Positions 18,839 to 27,637 of a stretch of 64,000 nucleotides of DNA are shown piece by piece. The DNA comes from Oligoflexia bacterium (lineage in GTDB: Bacteria > Bdellovibrionota > Bdellovibrionia > JABDDW01): positions 1-64,000 of the forward strand of contig JADJXN010000007.1 in NCBI GenBank assembly GCA_016715815.1. The letters run 5' to 3'. Below the pieces are notes generated by a model. That model ran no database searches. It saw only the letters and a program-made list of their open reading frames with translations, and was not told where the DNA came from. How positions within the stretch are numbered: the first letter of the stretch is position 1; each line of letters begins with the position of its first letter. The translations under genes and the position numbers were made by a program.

Positions 18839-19515
18839 AGTGCTAAGGCGCCACCTAGTTGTACTACATAGTTGTCGTTATTAAGTCTTTTGTATTGTAA
18901 ATTCATCTCTGCTTCATTGCGCGAGTTTAAAATTCCTATTTTATTTAAACTGAATGCCACACCCAAGGCGGCGGCTCCATAACTGTAAGAAATAGAAGTA
19001 TTATACTCCTCAAGACCGCGCTGAAAATAAATCCAATTTTCATAGGTTAAATTTAAGTAGGGCATCACTGCTTGAGTAGATGTGTATTGGCCACGATAGC
19101 TAATTCCCACATTTAATGGCAAAATATGTAGCACCGTTGAGGTTAGTGCTTGCTCATGTTGTGAGTAGGAATAACCCACTGATGCAAGCCAACCCAATCT
19201 GCCAAAATTATTAAATAGGTAGTGGTTAAATTGGTAATTAAGCATGGCAATATTATTATTAAATGCATAATTAATAGTATTCCCGTGGGCTTCAAAACTC
19301 ATTGGTTTTAGTTTTGCAAAACCTGCCAATAAATTTATTTGAAAGTTAGCTTCTGTTTTTTTTTGCTGAACACTTAGCTCTTCTTGGAGTTTTAATTCAG
19401 AAGTTTCTCTTACAATGTCAGCCTGCTCTCCAATAGGAATTTCAAAATCTTTATCAGGAGCTGCCATACAAATTGATGAAAAAATAAAGGTAAAAATAAA
19501 AGTTTTAGTTTGCAT
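18835..19515 (-). CDS. Predicted outer-membrane beta-barrel protein
   Basis: The 226 residues carry a signal peptide (MQTKTFIFTFIFSSICMA). About 30 polar, coiled residues (27-55) follow, then alternating hydrophobic strands with aromatic girdle residues (YQFNHYLFNNFGRLGWLASVGYSYSQ, AVMPYLNLTYENWIYF, AALGVAFSLNKIG). It overlaps the TolC gene start-to-end by 11 bases and the RND gene by 4. It is therefore part of the efflux unit, but I do not know a family. Confidence 0.65.
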   Translation of the reverse strand: MQTKTFIFTFIFSSICMAAPDKDFEIPIGEQADIVRETSELKLQEELSVQQKKTEANFQINLLAGFAKLKPMSFEAHGNTINYAFNNNIAMLNYQFNHYLFNNFGRLGWLASVGYSYSQHEQALTSTVLHILPLNVGISYRGQYTSTQAVMPYLNLTYENWIYFQRGLEEYNTSISYSYGAAALGVAFSLNKIGILNSRNEAEMNLQYKRLNNDNYVVQLGGALAL

Positions 19516-20809
19516 AAGCCTTCTCCAAATCTATTCCCATATATTGGCGTAACTGCAAAAGAGTTTGCAGGTAACTAAACTGGGAGTTAATAAATAATTT
19601 TTCTGCCTCATAGCGAGTGCGCTGTAAATTTACTACATCTTGGCTTGAAGCCACCCCTTGCTTATATGCCTTATTTGCCAAATCTAAAGCCACACGCGCC
19701 TCTTTAACAGAAGTTTGCGCAAGATCTAGTTGAGATTTTGTTGAATTAAGCGAGTGCAAAGCATTTTCTAAATTGGCACGCAAGGTGTCCTTTGCAATTT
19801 GTAGATCTTTTTCTGCTTGATATTTTTTCTCAGCATACTGACTTCTTTTTGACAAAGAAGAAAGCCCAGAAAAAAGTGGAACAGTTAAGCTTACACCTAC
19901 AGAATAATACTGAGAGTTTGAATTAAACATATTAGCTGTATCCGGAGACTGATACCCCCCCGTTCCAGTTAAATATAAACTTGGTAAATCTGCGGCTAAA
20001 TCAATTCCTTCAGAATATTCAACTTGCTCTAATTTTAACTGTGCAGATCTAATATCTGGGTTATCTTTAAGAGCTAATCCAAAAGCTGTTTCAAGACTAA
20101 TTTTATTTATTGGGCTAATCACTGTTTGAAACTGAGCCTTTAATTCTCTGTCATTACTTTCACCTAAAAGTTTATTTAAATTAGAAAGGGCATTTTTTGT
20201 ATTATTTTGAGCCGTCTCAAAATCTGCTAGAGAGAGTGTGTAGTTAACTTTAGCTTGAAGCTGGTCCATTTTTCTTGTACGGCCAATGCGCTCATACTGA
20301 GTTGTAATATCAACATAGGCTTTTAGCACTTGCTTGTTGGACTGTGCTGCATCTAAAAGTTGTTGGGTTTGGGCCAAGCTATAAAAACCAGTTACTAAAT
20401 TATAAACAGCACTTTGTTTGGTGCTAAAATAACTCTGTGTTGCTATGTCTTCTGCTGATTTATAATAACTAAGCCCATTTGTTAAAAGCCCACTTGTGTA
20501 AAGTGGCTGGCTAAGAGTTAAACCAAGTTTATAAGTATTAGCATTTAATGCTGAAGATAAAGAGCTGGAGCTACCCGTTGTAAATGTGGCACTTCTTTGC
20601 TCATTGGTAAATGAGCCCACACCATTTATAGTGGGAAAGAGAGAGCCACGGTTTTTTGATGTTTCCGCCTCTGCCCCTTTAATTTGTGATTTTGCTTTTT
20701 TAATTTCAACACTGTAATCAATGCCTTTTTTTAATGCCTCTTTCATAGTAAGAGGGGCTGGTGCTGCAAAAACAAAGCTGTTAATAAAAATTAAAAAAAC
20801 TAGTTTCAT
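19505..20809 (-). CDS. TolC-family outer-membrane efflux channel
   Basis: The 434 residues have a signal peptide (MKLVFLIFINSFVFAAPAP) and two OEP repeats of long helices. APLTMKEALKKGIDYSVEIKKAKSQIKG opens the first repeat and SLETAFGLALKDNPDIRSAQLKLEQ opens the second. The strand segments YSVGVSLTVPLFSG and YKLGLTLSQPLYTSG are the usual barrel strands. It overlaps the lipoprotein gene (ATGA-type) and the barrel gene downstream. It is the outer exit duct for the RND pump and possibly also for the convergent ABC/adaptor system. Confidence 0.92.
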   Translation of the reverse strand: MKLVFLIFINSFVFAAPAPLTMKEALKKGIDYSVEIKKAKSQIKGAEAETSKNRGSLFPTINGVGSFTNEQRSATFTTGSSSSLSSALNANTYKLGLTLSQPLYTSGLLTNGLSYYKSAEDIATQSYFSTKQSAVYNLVTGFYSLAQTQQLLDAAQSNKQVLKAYVDITTQYERIGRTRKMDQLQAKVNYTLSLADFETAQNNTKNALSNLNKLLGESNDRELKAQFQTVISPINKISLETAFGLALKDNPDIRSAQLKLEQVEYSEGIDLAADLPSLYLTGTGGYQSPDTANMFNSNSQYYSVGVSLTVPLFSGLSSLSKRSQYAEKKYQAEKDLQIAKDTLRANLENALHSLNSTKSQLDLAQTSVKEARVALDLANKAYKQGVASSQDVVNLQRTRYEAEKLFINSQFSYLQTLLQLRQYMGIDLEKAYAN

Positions 20810-21330
20810 TTTACTCTATAAACGTCAAGGTATCCGCTAAAGGGGTTGGCACTGTAAACCTCGCCAAATACATGGTCTCCCTCAACTGTTAAATGTAATG
20901 TGATCTGATTTCCCACCCCTTGAGCAGAATGGGTAGTTAATCTTTTTTTAGCAGGTTCATAGATAGCAGCTTCAAAACTTCCAACGGGTATGTACCTTGG
21001 CTCAACCACTTTATTTTTTTTAAAACACTGCCCTCTATTCATACATGCCAAAAGGCTTCCCTTTATAACTGGAATCCCTTCAGTTTTCATCTGCCCTGGG
21101 TCTGGTAAAATATACTTTGAAGTAAAAAGTCTTAAAGACACATCCGTAATGGTGCCATCAAACCTTGTCACTGTTCCAAAATAAGTTCCCTCAAGAGTTT
21201 GAATTTTTTTTAATTCATCAAGGGCATATTGATCAGTCTGGTCTTCAAATTTTTGCTTGGCAGTTTTTTCTGGCCCACAGGAACCTAATAAGAAGGAAGT
21301 CAAAATTAAAAAACTAAAAACACGTCCCAT
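20806..21330 (-). CDS. Predicted lipoprotein in the RND efflux operon
   Basis: The start is chosen at ATG 21330 because AAAGGGG precedes it by five bases; the longer frame starts with GTG at 21336. There are 174 residues with a lipobox LLGSC (Cys ~18) followed by GPEKTAKQKFEDQ. The middle has two Cys in LLACMNRGQCFKKN, and the C-terminal half is beta-rich. It is the first gene of the efflux operon. The family is not recognised; a small assembly or sensing lipoprotein for the pump is an inference from position. Confidence 0.65.
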   Translation of the reverse strand: MGRVFSFLILTSFLLGSCGPEKTAKQKFEDQTDQYALDELKKIQTLEGTYFGTVTRFDGTITDVSLRLFTSKYILPDPGQMKTEGIPVIKGSLLACMNRGQCFKKNKVVEPRYIPVGSFEAAIYEPAKKRLTTHSAQGVGNQITLHLTVEGDHVFGEVYSANPFSGYLDVYRVK

Positions 21331-21401
21331 AAACACCCCTTTAAACTAAAACTTAAACTACTAAAAAAGCCTTAGTTAATCAATAAATTGCTGCTTAGGG
21401 C

Positions 21402-23972
21402 CTAAGTAAGTTCTTTGGTTTTGTCTAAACGGTCTAATCTCTCTATAAGCTTTAAATTCTGCTCAGAGAGTTTTTCAATACGCTCATTAAGCTCTTTAAG
21501 TTCAGATGGCTTATTTTGCTCAGCCCTAATTTGATGAGCCGCTCTAAACGCCTGGGCCTTAAAGTGCCCATCTATTACCCTATGGGCCACCCCTTCAAGG
21601 GCAGAAACTGCATGGTTTTCTTTTCTTGCCACTAAAGCTTCAATGGCCGCTCGCTTTGCCCCCAAGTAGGGGTCATCTAATGTTTCAACTAAAAGCTCTC
21701 TCACTTCTGGCTTTTCCCATGCCACATGGCCTAAGCCTAAAATGGCATTAGCTCTTGCATATTTAGGTGCCCCATAGCGCGCCCCTTGCACAAATAGATT
21801 ATGTGCTTTTTCATCATAAAGATTTGCTAGCCCTGCATAGGCTTGGGCCGTCACATAATCACGCCAAGATTTTATTTGAGTTGCTGATTTTAATTTATCA
21901 AATGCTTTTTGATTTTTTGTTTTACCAAGCGCACTACAAGCTGCCCCTTTTACAAATATGTTTTTATCACTATCAATTCGCTCAATAAGTGCATCAGCAG
22001 CCTTTTGGCTTTTAAAGCTTCCCAAGGCTTTACAAATTTTAGCTCTTACTTTTGCTTTTTTCTCCTCACTTAATGCGCTTAATAATGCGCGCTCTGCAGT
22101 TTGCGTTTTAGTTTTTGCAAGCGCTAATGCAGCCTCAGCTCTTACACCCCAAAACGGATCTTTTTTAAGACTAGATTCCATAATCTCAACAGCATCAAGG
22201 CTTGGCTCTTTTGCTAAATTTTTTAGGGCCCAAATTTTTCCAACAACATCGTCATCGTTTTCAAGTTGGGCTTTAATCATATCTTGTGGAATAGCCCACT
22301 CAAGCTTTTTAAGAAGATGGTTGCCTCTATCAAAAATAAAATACTGGGGTTTTTCTTTAAGAGAAAAATAAAATGTCTGCTCAGCTTGGGTAATATTTAA
22401 ATTCATTACCTCTTTACTTTTATCTTTATAAACAAATTCCACTGCAGTTTTAAGCTCAAAAATGCTCACATTATTTTCAGGCTTTTGCTTTTGCTCCACT
22501 TTTATTTGAGCTAAATTTTTCTTTTCATCCCACTGATAACTTATTTTTAAATCCGGAAAGCCTGCTTTATAAACCCATTGGTCAAAAAACTTCTGCAGAC
22601 TTTCACCGCTAACTGCTTCAAAGGCTCTTTGAAAATCAACGGTTTCAACAACTCCACCCTTATGAGTGTCTAGGTATTTTTTTGTAGCAGCCCAAAAATC
22701 TGTATCACCTACATGGGCTTTAAGAGTTTGTAAAACAAGGCCTGCTTTTTGGTAAGTATGCCTATCCCACACCTCTGCCGGGTCTGCGTAATAATTTGTA
22801 ACTATGGGGCGCCTGAATTCTGCATCCTCATCAAAATAAACATTTAAATCTTCATAACGGTAGTAATCAGCCTCATCTTTTCCCATATCTTGTTCTTTAA
22901 AAACATATTCCATAAATGTGGCCCAACCCTCATTTAGCCAACCATGGGACCAGTGCTTGCAAGTGACTAAATCCCCGAACCATTGATGGGCTAGTTCATG
23001 GGCCACCAAATCATCACTGGTAAAATCTTCTTCTATTTCAAGTGGGTGCAATGTTGCATCAGTTTGTGTTGTGGCAGAGGTATTTTCCATTCCGCCAAAT
23101 ACAAATTCACTTACGGCAATTTGTGCGTATTTTTCATATGGGTAATCTACACCTATTTTTTGACTAAAAAATTCTAGCATCTTTGGTGTTTTGCCAAAAC
23201 TTACTTTAGCCTCTGCCTCACGCCCCTTTTCCACAAGATAGGTGACAGCCTTACCACGCCAATCATCTTTAATTTCAGAAAATTTACCAACGGTAAGTGT
23301 AACTAAATATGCTGGAAGCAAAAACTGAGTCTTCCAATGAAAACTCCACACCTTTCCACCGCGCACTTCAGAGTGCAATGCACCGTTAGAGGTGGCTATA
23401 TAACCAGCAGGAACTTCAATTTTTAAATCAAAAGCAAATTTAATTCCCGGCTCGTCAAAACAGGGGAACCAGTATCTTGCGTCATCATCTTGACCTTGGG
23501 TCCACACTTGTGTGGGCCTGTCTGGGTAAGCCTCATCTGGTTTAATAAAATAAATTCCCGCTCTTGGTTTATGAGCTGTATAGACAATTTTAATTTGCCC
23601 TTGGTCACCTCTGAGCATTTTATTTGGTAAATGGACAACTACATATTGTGGCTCTATTTCAAATTGAACGGGGTTAAATTGCCCGCGCAAAGTAAATTGC
23701 ACATCATGAATTTTTAATTCACAGGCATTAATTTTTACTTTTTGTACTTCCTTTTGCACCACTTTAAAATCAATGGTGGCCACACCAGATAATTCTTCTT
23801 TATCAATATTTAAACTTAGCTCTAAAGACTCATGAAAGGGTAAAACAGGTCTGTCTTCACTGTACTGAGTTTGCGCCCAAGAAAATGTGTAGGCATTACT
23901 ATCTGAGCTCTGTCTCCTATTTCCTCTATGGGCTCGGCACTGGCATCCCAAAAAATCTTTTAAGCTTTGCAT
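21402..23972 (-). CDS. M1-family aminopeptidase with C-terminal HEAT-like repeats
   Basis: Zinc exopeptidase with 856 residues. It has an N-terminal beta domain, the exopeptidase motif GGMENTSATT, the zinc site HELAHQWFGDLVTC with the third ligand Glu in NEGWATFMEYVF, and a catalytic Tyr region near DRHTYQKAG. Residues about 560-820 are short helical repeats (EVLRAEAALALAK-, SALGKTKNQKAFDKL-like) of the HEAT_2/PBS type. The end is a coiled coil of about 30 residues. No signal peptide is evident: the N-terminus has CQCRAHRGNRR. It starts directly at the stop of hppD, so the two are co-transcribed. Confidence 0.9.
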   Translation of the reverse strand: MQSLKDFLGCQCRAHRGNRRQSSDSNAYTFSWAQTQYSEDRPVLPFHESLELSLNIDKEELSGVATIDFKVVQKEVQKVKINACELKIHDVQFTLRGQFNPVQFEIEPQYVVVHLPNKMLRGDQGQIKIVYTAHKPRAGIYFIKPDEAYPDRPTQVWTQGQDDDARYWFPCFDEPGIKFAFDLKIEVPAGYIATSNGALHSEVRGGKVWSFHWKTQFLLPAYLVTLTVGKFSEIKDDWRGKAVTYLVEKGREAEAKVSFGKTPKMLEFFSQKIGVDYPYEKYAQIAVSEFVFGGMENTSATTQTDATLHPLEIEEDFTSDDLVAHELAHQWFGDLVTCKHWSHGWLNEGWATFMEYVFKEQDMGKDEADYYRYEDLNVYFDEDAEFRRPIVTNYYADPAEVWDRHTYQKAGLVLQTLKAHVGDTDFWAATKKYLDTHKGGVVETVDFQRAFEAVSGESLQKFFDQWVYKAGFPDLKISYQWDEKKNLAQIKVEQKQKPENNVSIFELKTAVEFVYKDKSKEVMNLNITQAEQTFYFSLKEKPQYFIFDRGNHLLKKLEWAIPQDMIKAQLENDDDVVGKIWALKNLAKEPSLDAVEIMESSLKKDPFWGVRAEAALALAKTKTQTAERALLSALSEEKKAKVRAKICKALGSFKSQKAADALIERIDSDKNIFVKGAACSALGKTKNQKAFDKLKSATQIKSWRDYVTAQAYAGLANLYDEKAHNLFVQGARYGAPKYARANAILGLGHVAWEKPEVRELLVETLDDPYLGAKRAAIEALVARKENHAVSALEGVAHRVIDGHFKAQAFRAAHQIRAEQNKPSELKELNERIEKLSEQNLKLIERLDRLDKTKELT

Positions 23973-25016
23973 TTATTTTAAAACCCCACGCTTTACTTGA
24001 TCCCTTTCAATGGCTTCAAAAAGTGCTTTAAAATTACCCTCTCCAAAACCTTTATTACCTGCACGTTGAATTACTTCAAAAAAGAATGGTCCCACCGTGT
24101 TTTCCGAGAATATTTGAAGAAGATACCCTGAGGCATCTCCATCAACTAAAATGCGGTGTTTTTTAAGCTCATTAAGATCTTCTTTTATACCTTTAACTCT
24201 TTTTGGCACTTCATCGTAATATGTATCTGGAACATCTAAAAAAGGTTGGCCTGTTTTTTTAAGCGCCGGTAGAGTTTCTAAAATATTAGCCGTTGTTAGT
24301 GCTAAATGCTGAACCCCAGGGCCATTATTTGAATCAAGGTATTCTTGAATTTGGCTTAGCTTTTCAGTGGGCTCATTCACTGGAATTTTAACTGTTCCCT
24401 CATCATTTTCTAAAACTTTACTTACAAGACCTGTGCGCCCTGTTGTTATATGGAAAAACCTTGTTACTTTAAAATCAAAAACTTTTGCGTAAAAATCAGC
24501 CCACTTTTCCATGGAGCCTTTTTCTACATTGCAGGTTAAATGGTCCACGGCAAACATACCCAAGCCAAATGGCTCAGGGGCTTTTTGCTTAAATTCATTA
24601 TCAACAAAATCTGTGTTTTTACGTGAAATAAATGTGTGAGTAACATTCCCCATAGCACAAATTTGGGCCATTTCAACTTCCCCACCACCTAGTTTATGTT
24701 TTACGGCATCTTGATTTTTTTTAGCTCCTCGTTTGACTGCCTCTGCTAACGCCGCTCCCGCATCTTTAACTTCAAATCTTACGTCACAAATTCCATCCCC
24801 ATGCTTTTCTACAAATTTAGCTGCATAGCTTGATGGGTTAATTGGTTTTGTTAAAAATGCTTTTATTTTACCCTGCACCCAAAGTTGTTTAGCTTCATTT
24901 TTAGTTTCTAAATCTGCTATTTTTTCAAAACCCCAATTTTTAAGCTGTTTTATGCGTGGATTAAAATCTTTTACTGCAAACTCAACAGCATCAACTCCGT
25001 ATAATTTTATACTCAT
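23973..25016 (-). CDS. hppD: 4-Hydroxyphenylpyruvate dioxygenase
   Basis: Non-haem iron enzyme of tyrosine breakdown, converting 4-hydroxyphenylpyruvate to homogentisate. The 347 residues form two vicinal-oxygen-chelate domains. Iron ligands are His in VDHLTCNVEKG (about 179), His in GVQHLALTT (about 257) and Glu in PFFFEVIQR (about 320). The C-terminal signature is GNKGFGEGNFKALFEAIE-RDQ. A perfect AAGGAGGA ribosome site lies seven bases before the ATG. Homogentisate dioxygenase is not in the window. Confidence 0.93.
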   Translation of the reverse strand: MSIKLYGVDAVEFAVKDFNPRIKQLKNWGFEKIADLETKNEAKQLWVQGKIKAFLTKPINPSSYAAKFVEKHGDGICDVRFEVKDAGAALAEAVKRGAKKNQDAVKHKLGGGEVEMAQICAMGNVTHTFISRKNTDFVDNEFKQKAPEPFGLGMFAVDHLTCNVEKGSMEKWADFYAKVFDFKVTRFFHITTGRTGLVSKVLENDEGTVKIPVNEPTEKLSQIQEYLDSNNGPGVQHLALTTANILETLPALKKTGQPFLDVPDTYYDEVPKRVKGIKEDLNELKKHRILVDGDASGYLLQIFSENTVGPFFFEVIQRAGNKGFGEGNFKALFEAIERDQVKRGVLK

Positions 25017-25103
25017 ATATTATTCCTCCTTAAAACGCGTTTAGTTTAGACCCAAAACTTCACAGTTGCAATGAGTCATTGGAGCTGATACTTTTGGCGC
25101 ACT

Positions 25104-25703
25104 ATGCAAGCGTCATTTGAAAATCAAATCCTCCAAATTGCCGCTCTGGGCACATGGTGCATCGTTACAGGAGAACCTATGCAAAAGCCTCTGGAGCCAA
25201 TAAATGATCCTCGTTGGGAGGAAAAATCTGGCGTTTTTGTTACTTTAAAAAATGGCTTATCGGTGCGCGGCTCAGTGGGTATGCTTGAATCAAGCACCTC
25301 TTTGCAAGAAACACTTTTTGATGCTGGCCAATCTGCTGCCACACATGACCATAGATTTACCCCTGTTAGCCAAGATGAGATTGAAAATTTAAGTATAGAA
25401 GTTACTTTAATTAATAATTCTCAAAAAATTAAAACCCCCAATGAACTGCTCATAGGCTCTCACGGGCTTGTTGTTTCAAAGGGTGATAAGCGCTCAGTCA
25501 TGCTTCCTCAAGTAGCTATTGAAAAGGGCTGGAGTGCTGTGGAATTTTTAGAGGCCACCTGTGAAAAAGCCGGCCTAAAACATGATGACTGGAGAGACCC
25601 CAATACCCTTGTTGAAGTTTTTGACTGCCAAAGCTTTCAAAGCACTTCAGTTGTTGAAATTATTAAGGAGTTTATTTCTTCGCCTTCGTTTAAGCTACAC
25701 TAA
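25104..25703 (+). CDS. AMMECR1-domain protein
   Basis: The 199 residues match the AMMECR1 fold: SGVFVTLKNGLSVRGSVGML (about 49-68), AAATHDHRFTPVSQDEIENLSIEVTLI-like core and KRSVMLPQVAIEKGW in the second half. The nearly invariant LRGCIG motif of the family reads VRGSVG here, with Ser replacing Cys. The family's reaction is unknown; genetic links suggest a redox or RNA/protein modification role in partnership with MEMO1. It stands alone, divergent from hppD and ending two bases before a convergent gene. Confidence 0.82.
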   Translation: MQASFENQILQIAALGTWCIVTGEPMQKPLEPINDPRWEEKSGVFVTLKNGLSVRGSVGMLESSTSLQETLFDAGQSAATHDHRFTPVSQDEIENLSIEVTLINNSQKIKTPNELLIGSHGLVVSKGDKRSVMLPQVAIEKGWSAVEFLEATCEKAGLKHDDWRDPNTLVEVFDCQSFQSTSVVEIIKEFISSPSFKLH

Positions 25704-25705
25704 GG

Positions 25706-26200
25706 TTACTGGCAATTCGCTAAATGCATAAAGTTTTGAGTGCCAATAATTTCTTTGTACATTGCTCTATCAATTGAAGTGTCTTCGCTGCTTGCAACAA
25801 CCTCAATGCGATAAGATTTTCTAGGAAGATTATATTTAATTGTATCAATGGTGTTTTCTACAACGTATACGTTTGAAATTCCAAAATCTTTCATACCTGT
25901 TTTAGGATTAATTTTATAGCAATTAAAGTAGCTCCCATCCTCATCATTTGTGCGTAAAATCTCACAGCTATCTACTTTAGCTTTAATAAAAGTTTCAACA
26001 ACATCCCGAGAAGTTCTGTTAAAGGCAGCCACTGTAACGTTAAAACCACTGGTATCTTTAAAAATTTCAAGACGCAAATAGCTGCCTGTTGGTTCTTTGG
26101 GGTGAGTCGCACAGCTCATAATTTCTGTTGTTGTTGTAGGCTCATCAGAAAAAGCCGGAAAAGAAACCAAAACTAGAGCTGCTAATAAAAGATATTTCAT
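25706..26200 (-). CDS. Secreted protein of unknown function
   Basis: The 164 residues have a signal peptide (MKYLLLAALVLVSFPAFS) after a GGGGGG-type ribosome site. The mature part has four Cys (MSCATH, DSCEIL, FNCYK, final NCQ), likely two disulfides, and otherwise mixed beta content. No family is recognised. It is convergent with the AMMECR1 gene and upstream of rnpB. Confidence 0.6.
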   Translation of the reverse strand: MKYLLLAALVLVSFPAFSDEPTTTTEIMSCATHPKEPTGSYLRLEIFKDTSGFNVTVAAFNRTSRDVVETFIKAKVDSCEILRTNDEDGSYFNCYKINPKTGMKDFGISNVYVVENTIDTIKYNLPRKSYRIEVVASSEDTSIDRAMYKEIIGTQNFMHLANCQ

Positions 26201-26243
26201 GAAATCCCCCCTGTAATAAAATTTTATACTTAAACGCTAGCGC

Positions 26244-26283
26244 AAAAAAAAGCGGGTGGCAAGCTTTAGGCTCTACCACCCGC
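26244..26283 (-). terminator. Intrinsic terminator of rnpB
   Basis: On the minus strand GCGGGTGG pairs with CCACCCGC across a 16-base loop, followed immediately by eight T. It lies about 13 bases after the end of the RNase P RNA. Confidence 0.9.
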
Positions 26284-26295
26284 ACAATTCAACCT

Positions 26296-26621
26296 AAGTT
26301 TTACTATAAGCCGGATTCTGTTATCGGCAATCATTCCTCTGGGAGGCAAATTACTTTGCCCCTCAAGCGATCTTACCCGGAAGTCTTAAGCGAGCCACTC
26401 ACTTCCCTATTTGATCTTGCACCGTGCAGAGTTTGGCTGTTTTCACTCCTTAGCTCCCTAAAAAGCTCCCGTTTCCGCTTTTAAGATCACTGCCTCAGAC
26501 ATTCTCTCTGTTCCACTGTTCCTCATCTTACGATGGGGGGCCGTTAGCCCCTGCACTGCTCTGTGGAGTCCGGACTTTCCTCAAACGCTAGTTATTGCAT
26601 CTGCAATTGCCCGTAAAACTT
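26296..26621 (-). ncRNA. rnpB: RNase P RNA, type A
   Basis: Catalytic RNA that trims tRNA 5' leaders. On the minus strand the conserved GAGGAAAGTCCGGACTCC block (P3/J3-P4 region) lies near the 5' end and the matching 3' segment GATAACAGAATCCGGCTTATA near the 3' end. The closing helix P1 is visible as AAGTTTTAC (5', 26613-26621) pairing with GTAAAACTT (3', 26296-26304). At about 326 nucleotides it is a little short but complete, and a strong terminator follows. A TATA-rich stretch just upstream (about 26633-26642) may be the promoter. Confidence 0.93.
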
Positions 26622-26685
26622 AAATTGTTCTTTGTATATAACAAAAAAATTTGAAATAGGGAACAACGAGGTTATTTTAATTTGC

Positions 26686-27192
26686 TTAGAACCGGCAAGT
26701 TAGCTCGGTGTGTTTAGAATAGCCAGACAATCTTGCAAATTCTACTAGAATGTATACGCCTAATATCTTACCCGTTGGGCTTTTAAGAATATCAATGGTC
26801 GCTCTTTCTACTGGTGCATATTGGTTATTTTGCCTTTTAAGGCGCACAATTCTACTTTTTTGCGCATTAGATTCAATTGTTAAAACCCTGTTAGAAGTTT
26901 GGTTGGCAGTGTGTAAATCAAATTTAGAAAAAAGAGTGTAGTTTTGAGCAGATAAGCTTGCAGATACTTCTCTATATGGGGCTGTAACCGGTGTAGCACC
27001 CACCTCATTGTAATTAAGCGTAAATTGACAAGCAAGGTTTGGCTGCTGTTGAACTACTCCCTTTAAATTAAGCTCTCTTTTCCCAGGAGGAATAAATGAG
27101 CGTAAGAGATCTATTGCTTGATTCTCTTTATTAGCCTGAGCAAAAGGTGAAAACGAAAATAAAACTGCTAGTATAAATATTAAAACTTTCAT
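26686..27192 (-). CDS. Secreted protein of unknown function
   Basis: The start is set at ATG 27192, because GGAGG precedes it and a signal peptide begins there (MKVLIFILAVLFSFSPFAQA). The longer frame would overlap rnhA by eight bases with no ribosome site. The 168 residues include a pair of Cys (LACQF and the terminal LTCRF) and a beta-rich body. No family is recognised. It probably follows rnhA in one transcript. Confidence 0.6.
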   Translation of the reverse strand: MKVLIFILAVLFSFSPFAQANKENQAIDLLRSFIPPGKRELNLKGVVQQQPNLACQFTLNYNEVGATPVTAPYREVSASLSAQNYTLFSKFDLHTANQTSNRVLTIESNAQKSRIVRLKRQNNQYAPVERATIDILKSPTGKILGVYILVEFARLSGYSKHTELTCRF

Positions 27193-27220
27193 TTGACCTC
27201 CAAAATTAACCAACAACAAA

Positions 27221-27637
27221 TTAACCATCTAAGGCTTGGTTGGCAAGCTTATCCGCAATTTTATTTTGCTCACGCGGTATATACTCAAATTTAACGTCTT
27301 TAAACGCCAAAACCAGTTCATTGGCTTTTACAAATAATGGAATAATCCCCTCAGCTTTTACCTTATATTCGCCAATCATTTGGCGAACCATTAACTGAGA
27401 ATCTGCTTTAAGAATTAGTCTTTTAACACCCGCTTTTTTGCATACATTTAAGGCCACCAACATTCCCATATACTCAGCATAGTTATTGGTCCGCTCACCT
27501 AATCTTTCAGCACCCTCTAATAAAATATCCCCTTTAAGATTGGTAATCACAAAACCAAAAGAGGCAGGCCCGGGATTGCCGCGGCTGGCTCCATCGGTGT
27601 AAACAATAACTTGCTCAGGTAGTTTAAGTTTACTCAT
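27221..27637 (-). CDS. rnhA: Ribonuclease HI family protein
   Basis: Cuts RNA in RNA-DNA hybrids. Start at ATG 27637, which overlaps the upstream stop as ATGA, giving 138 residues. The catalytic carboxylates are all visible: Asp in YTDGASRGNPGP, Glu in NNYAEYMGML, Asp in LKADSQLMVRQM and Asp in NKIADKLANQAL. This RNHLP-like branch (VYTDGASRGNPGPASFGFVI) usually lacks the basic protrusion of E. coli RNase HI. Co-translated with the zinc-ribbon gene upstream. Confidence 0.9.
   Translation of the reverse strand: MSKLKLPEQVIVYTDGASRGNPGPASFGFVITNLKGDILLEGAERLGERTNNYAEYMGMLVALNVCKKAGVKRLILKADSQLMVRQMIGEYKVKAEGIIPLFVKANELVLAFKDVKFEYIPREQNKIADKLANQALDG

Noticed and set aside
23423..23638. Minus-strand ORF inside the aminopeptidase
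   Set aside because: An out-of-frame shadow of the M1 gene.
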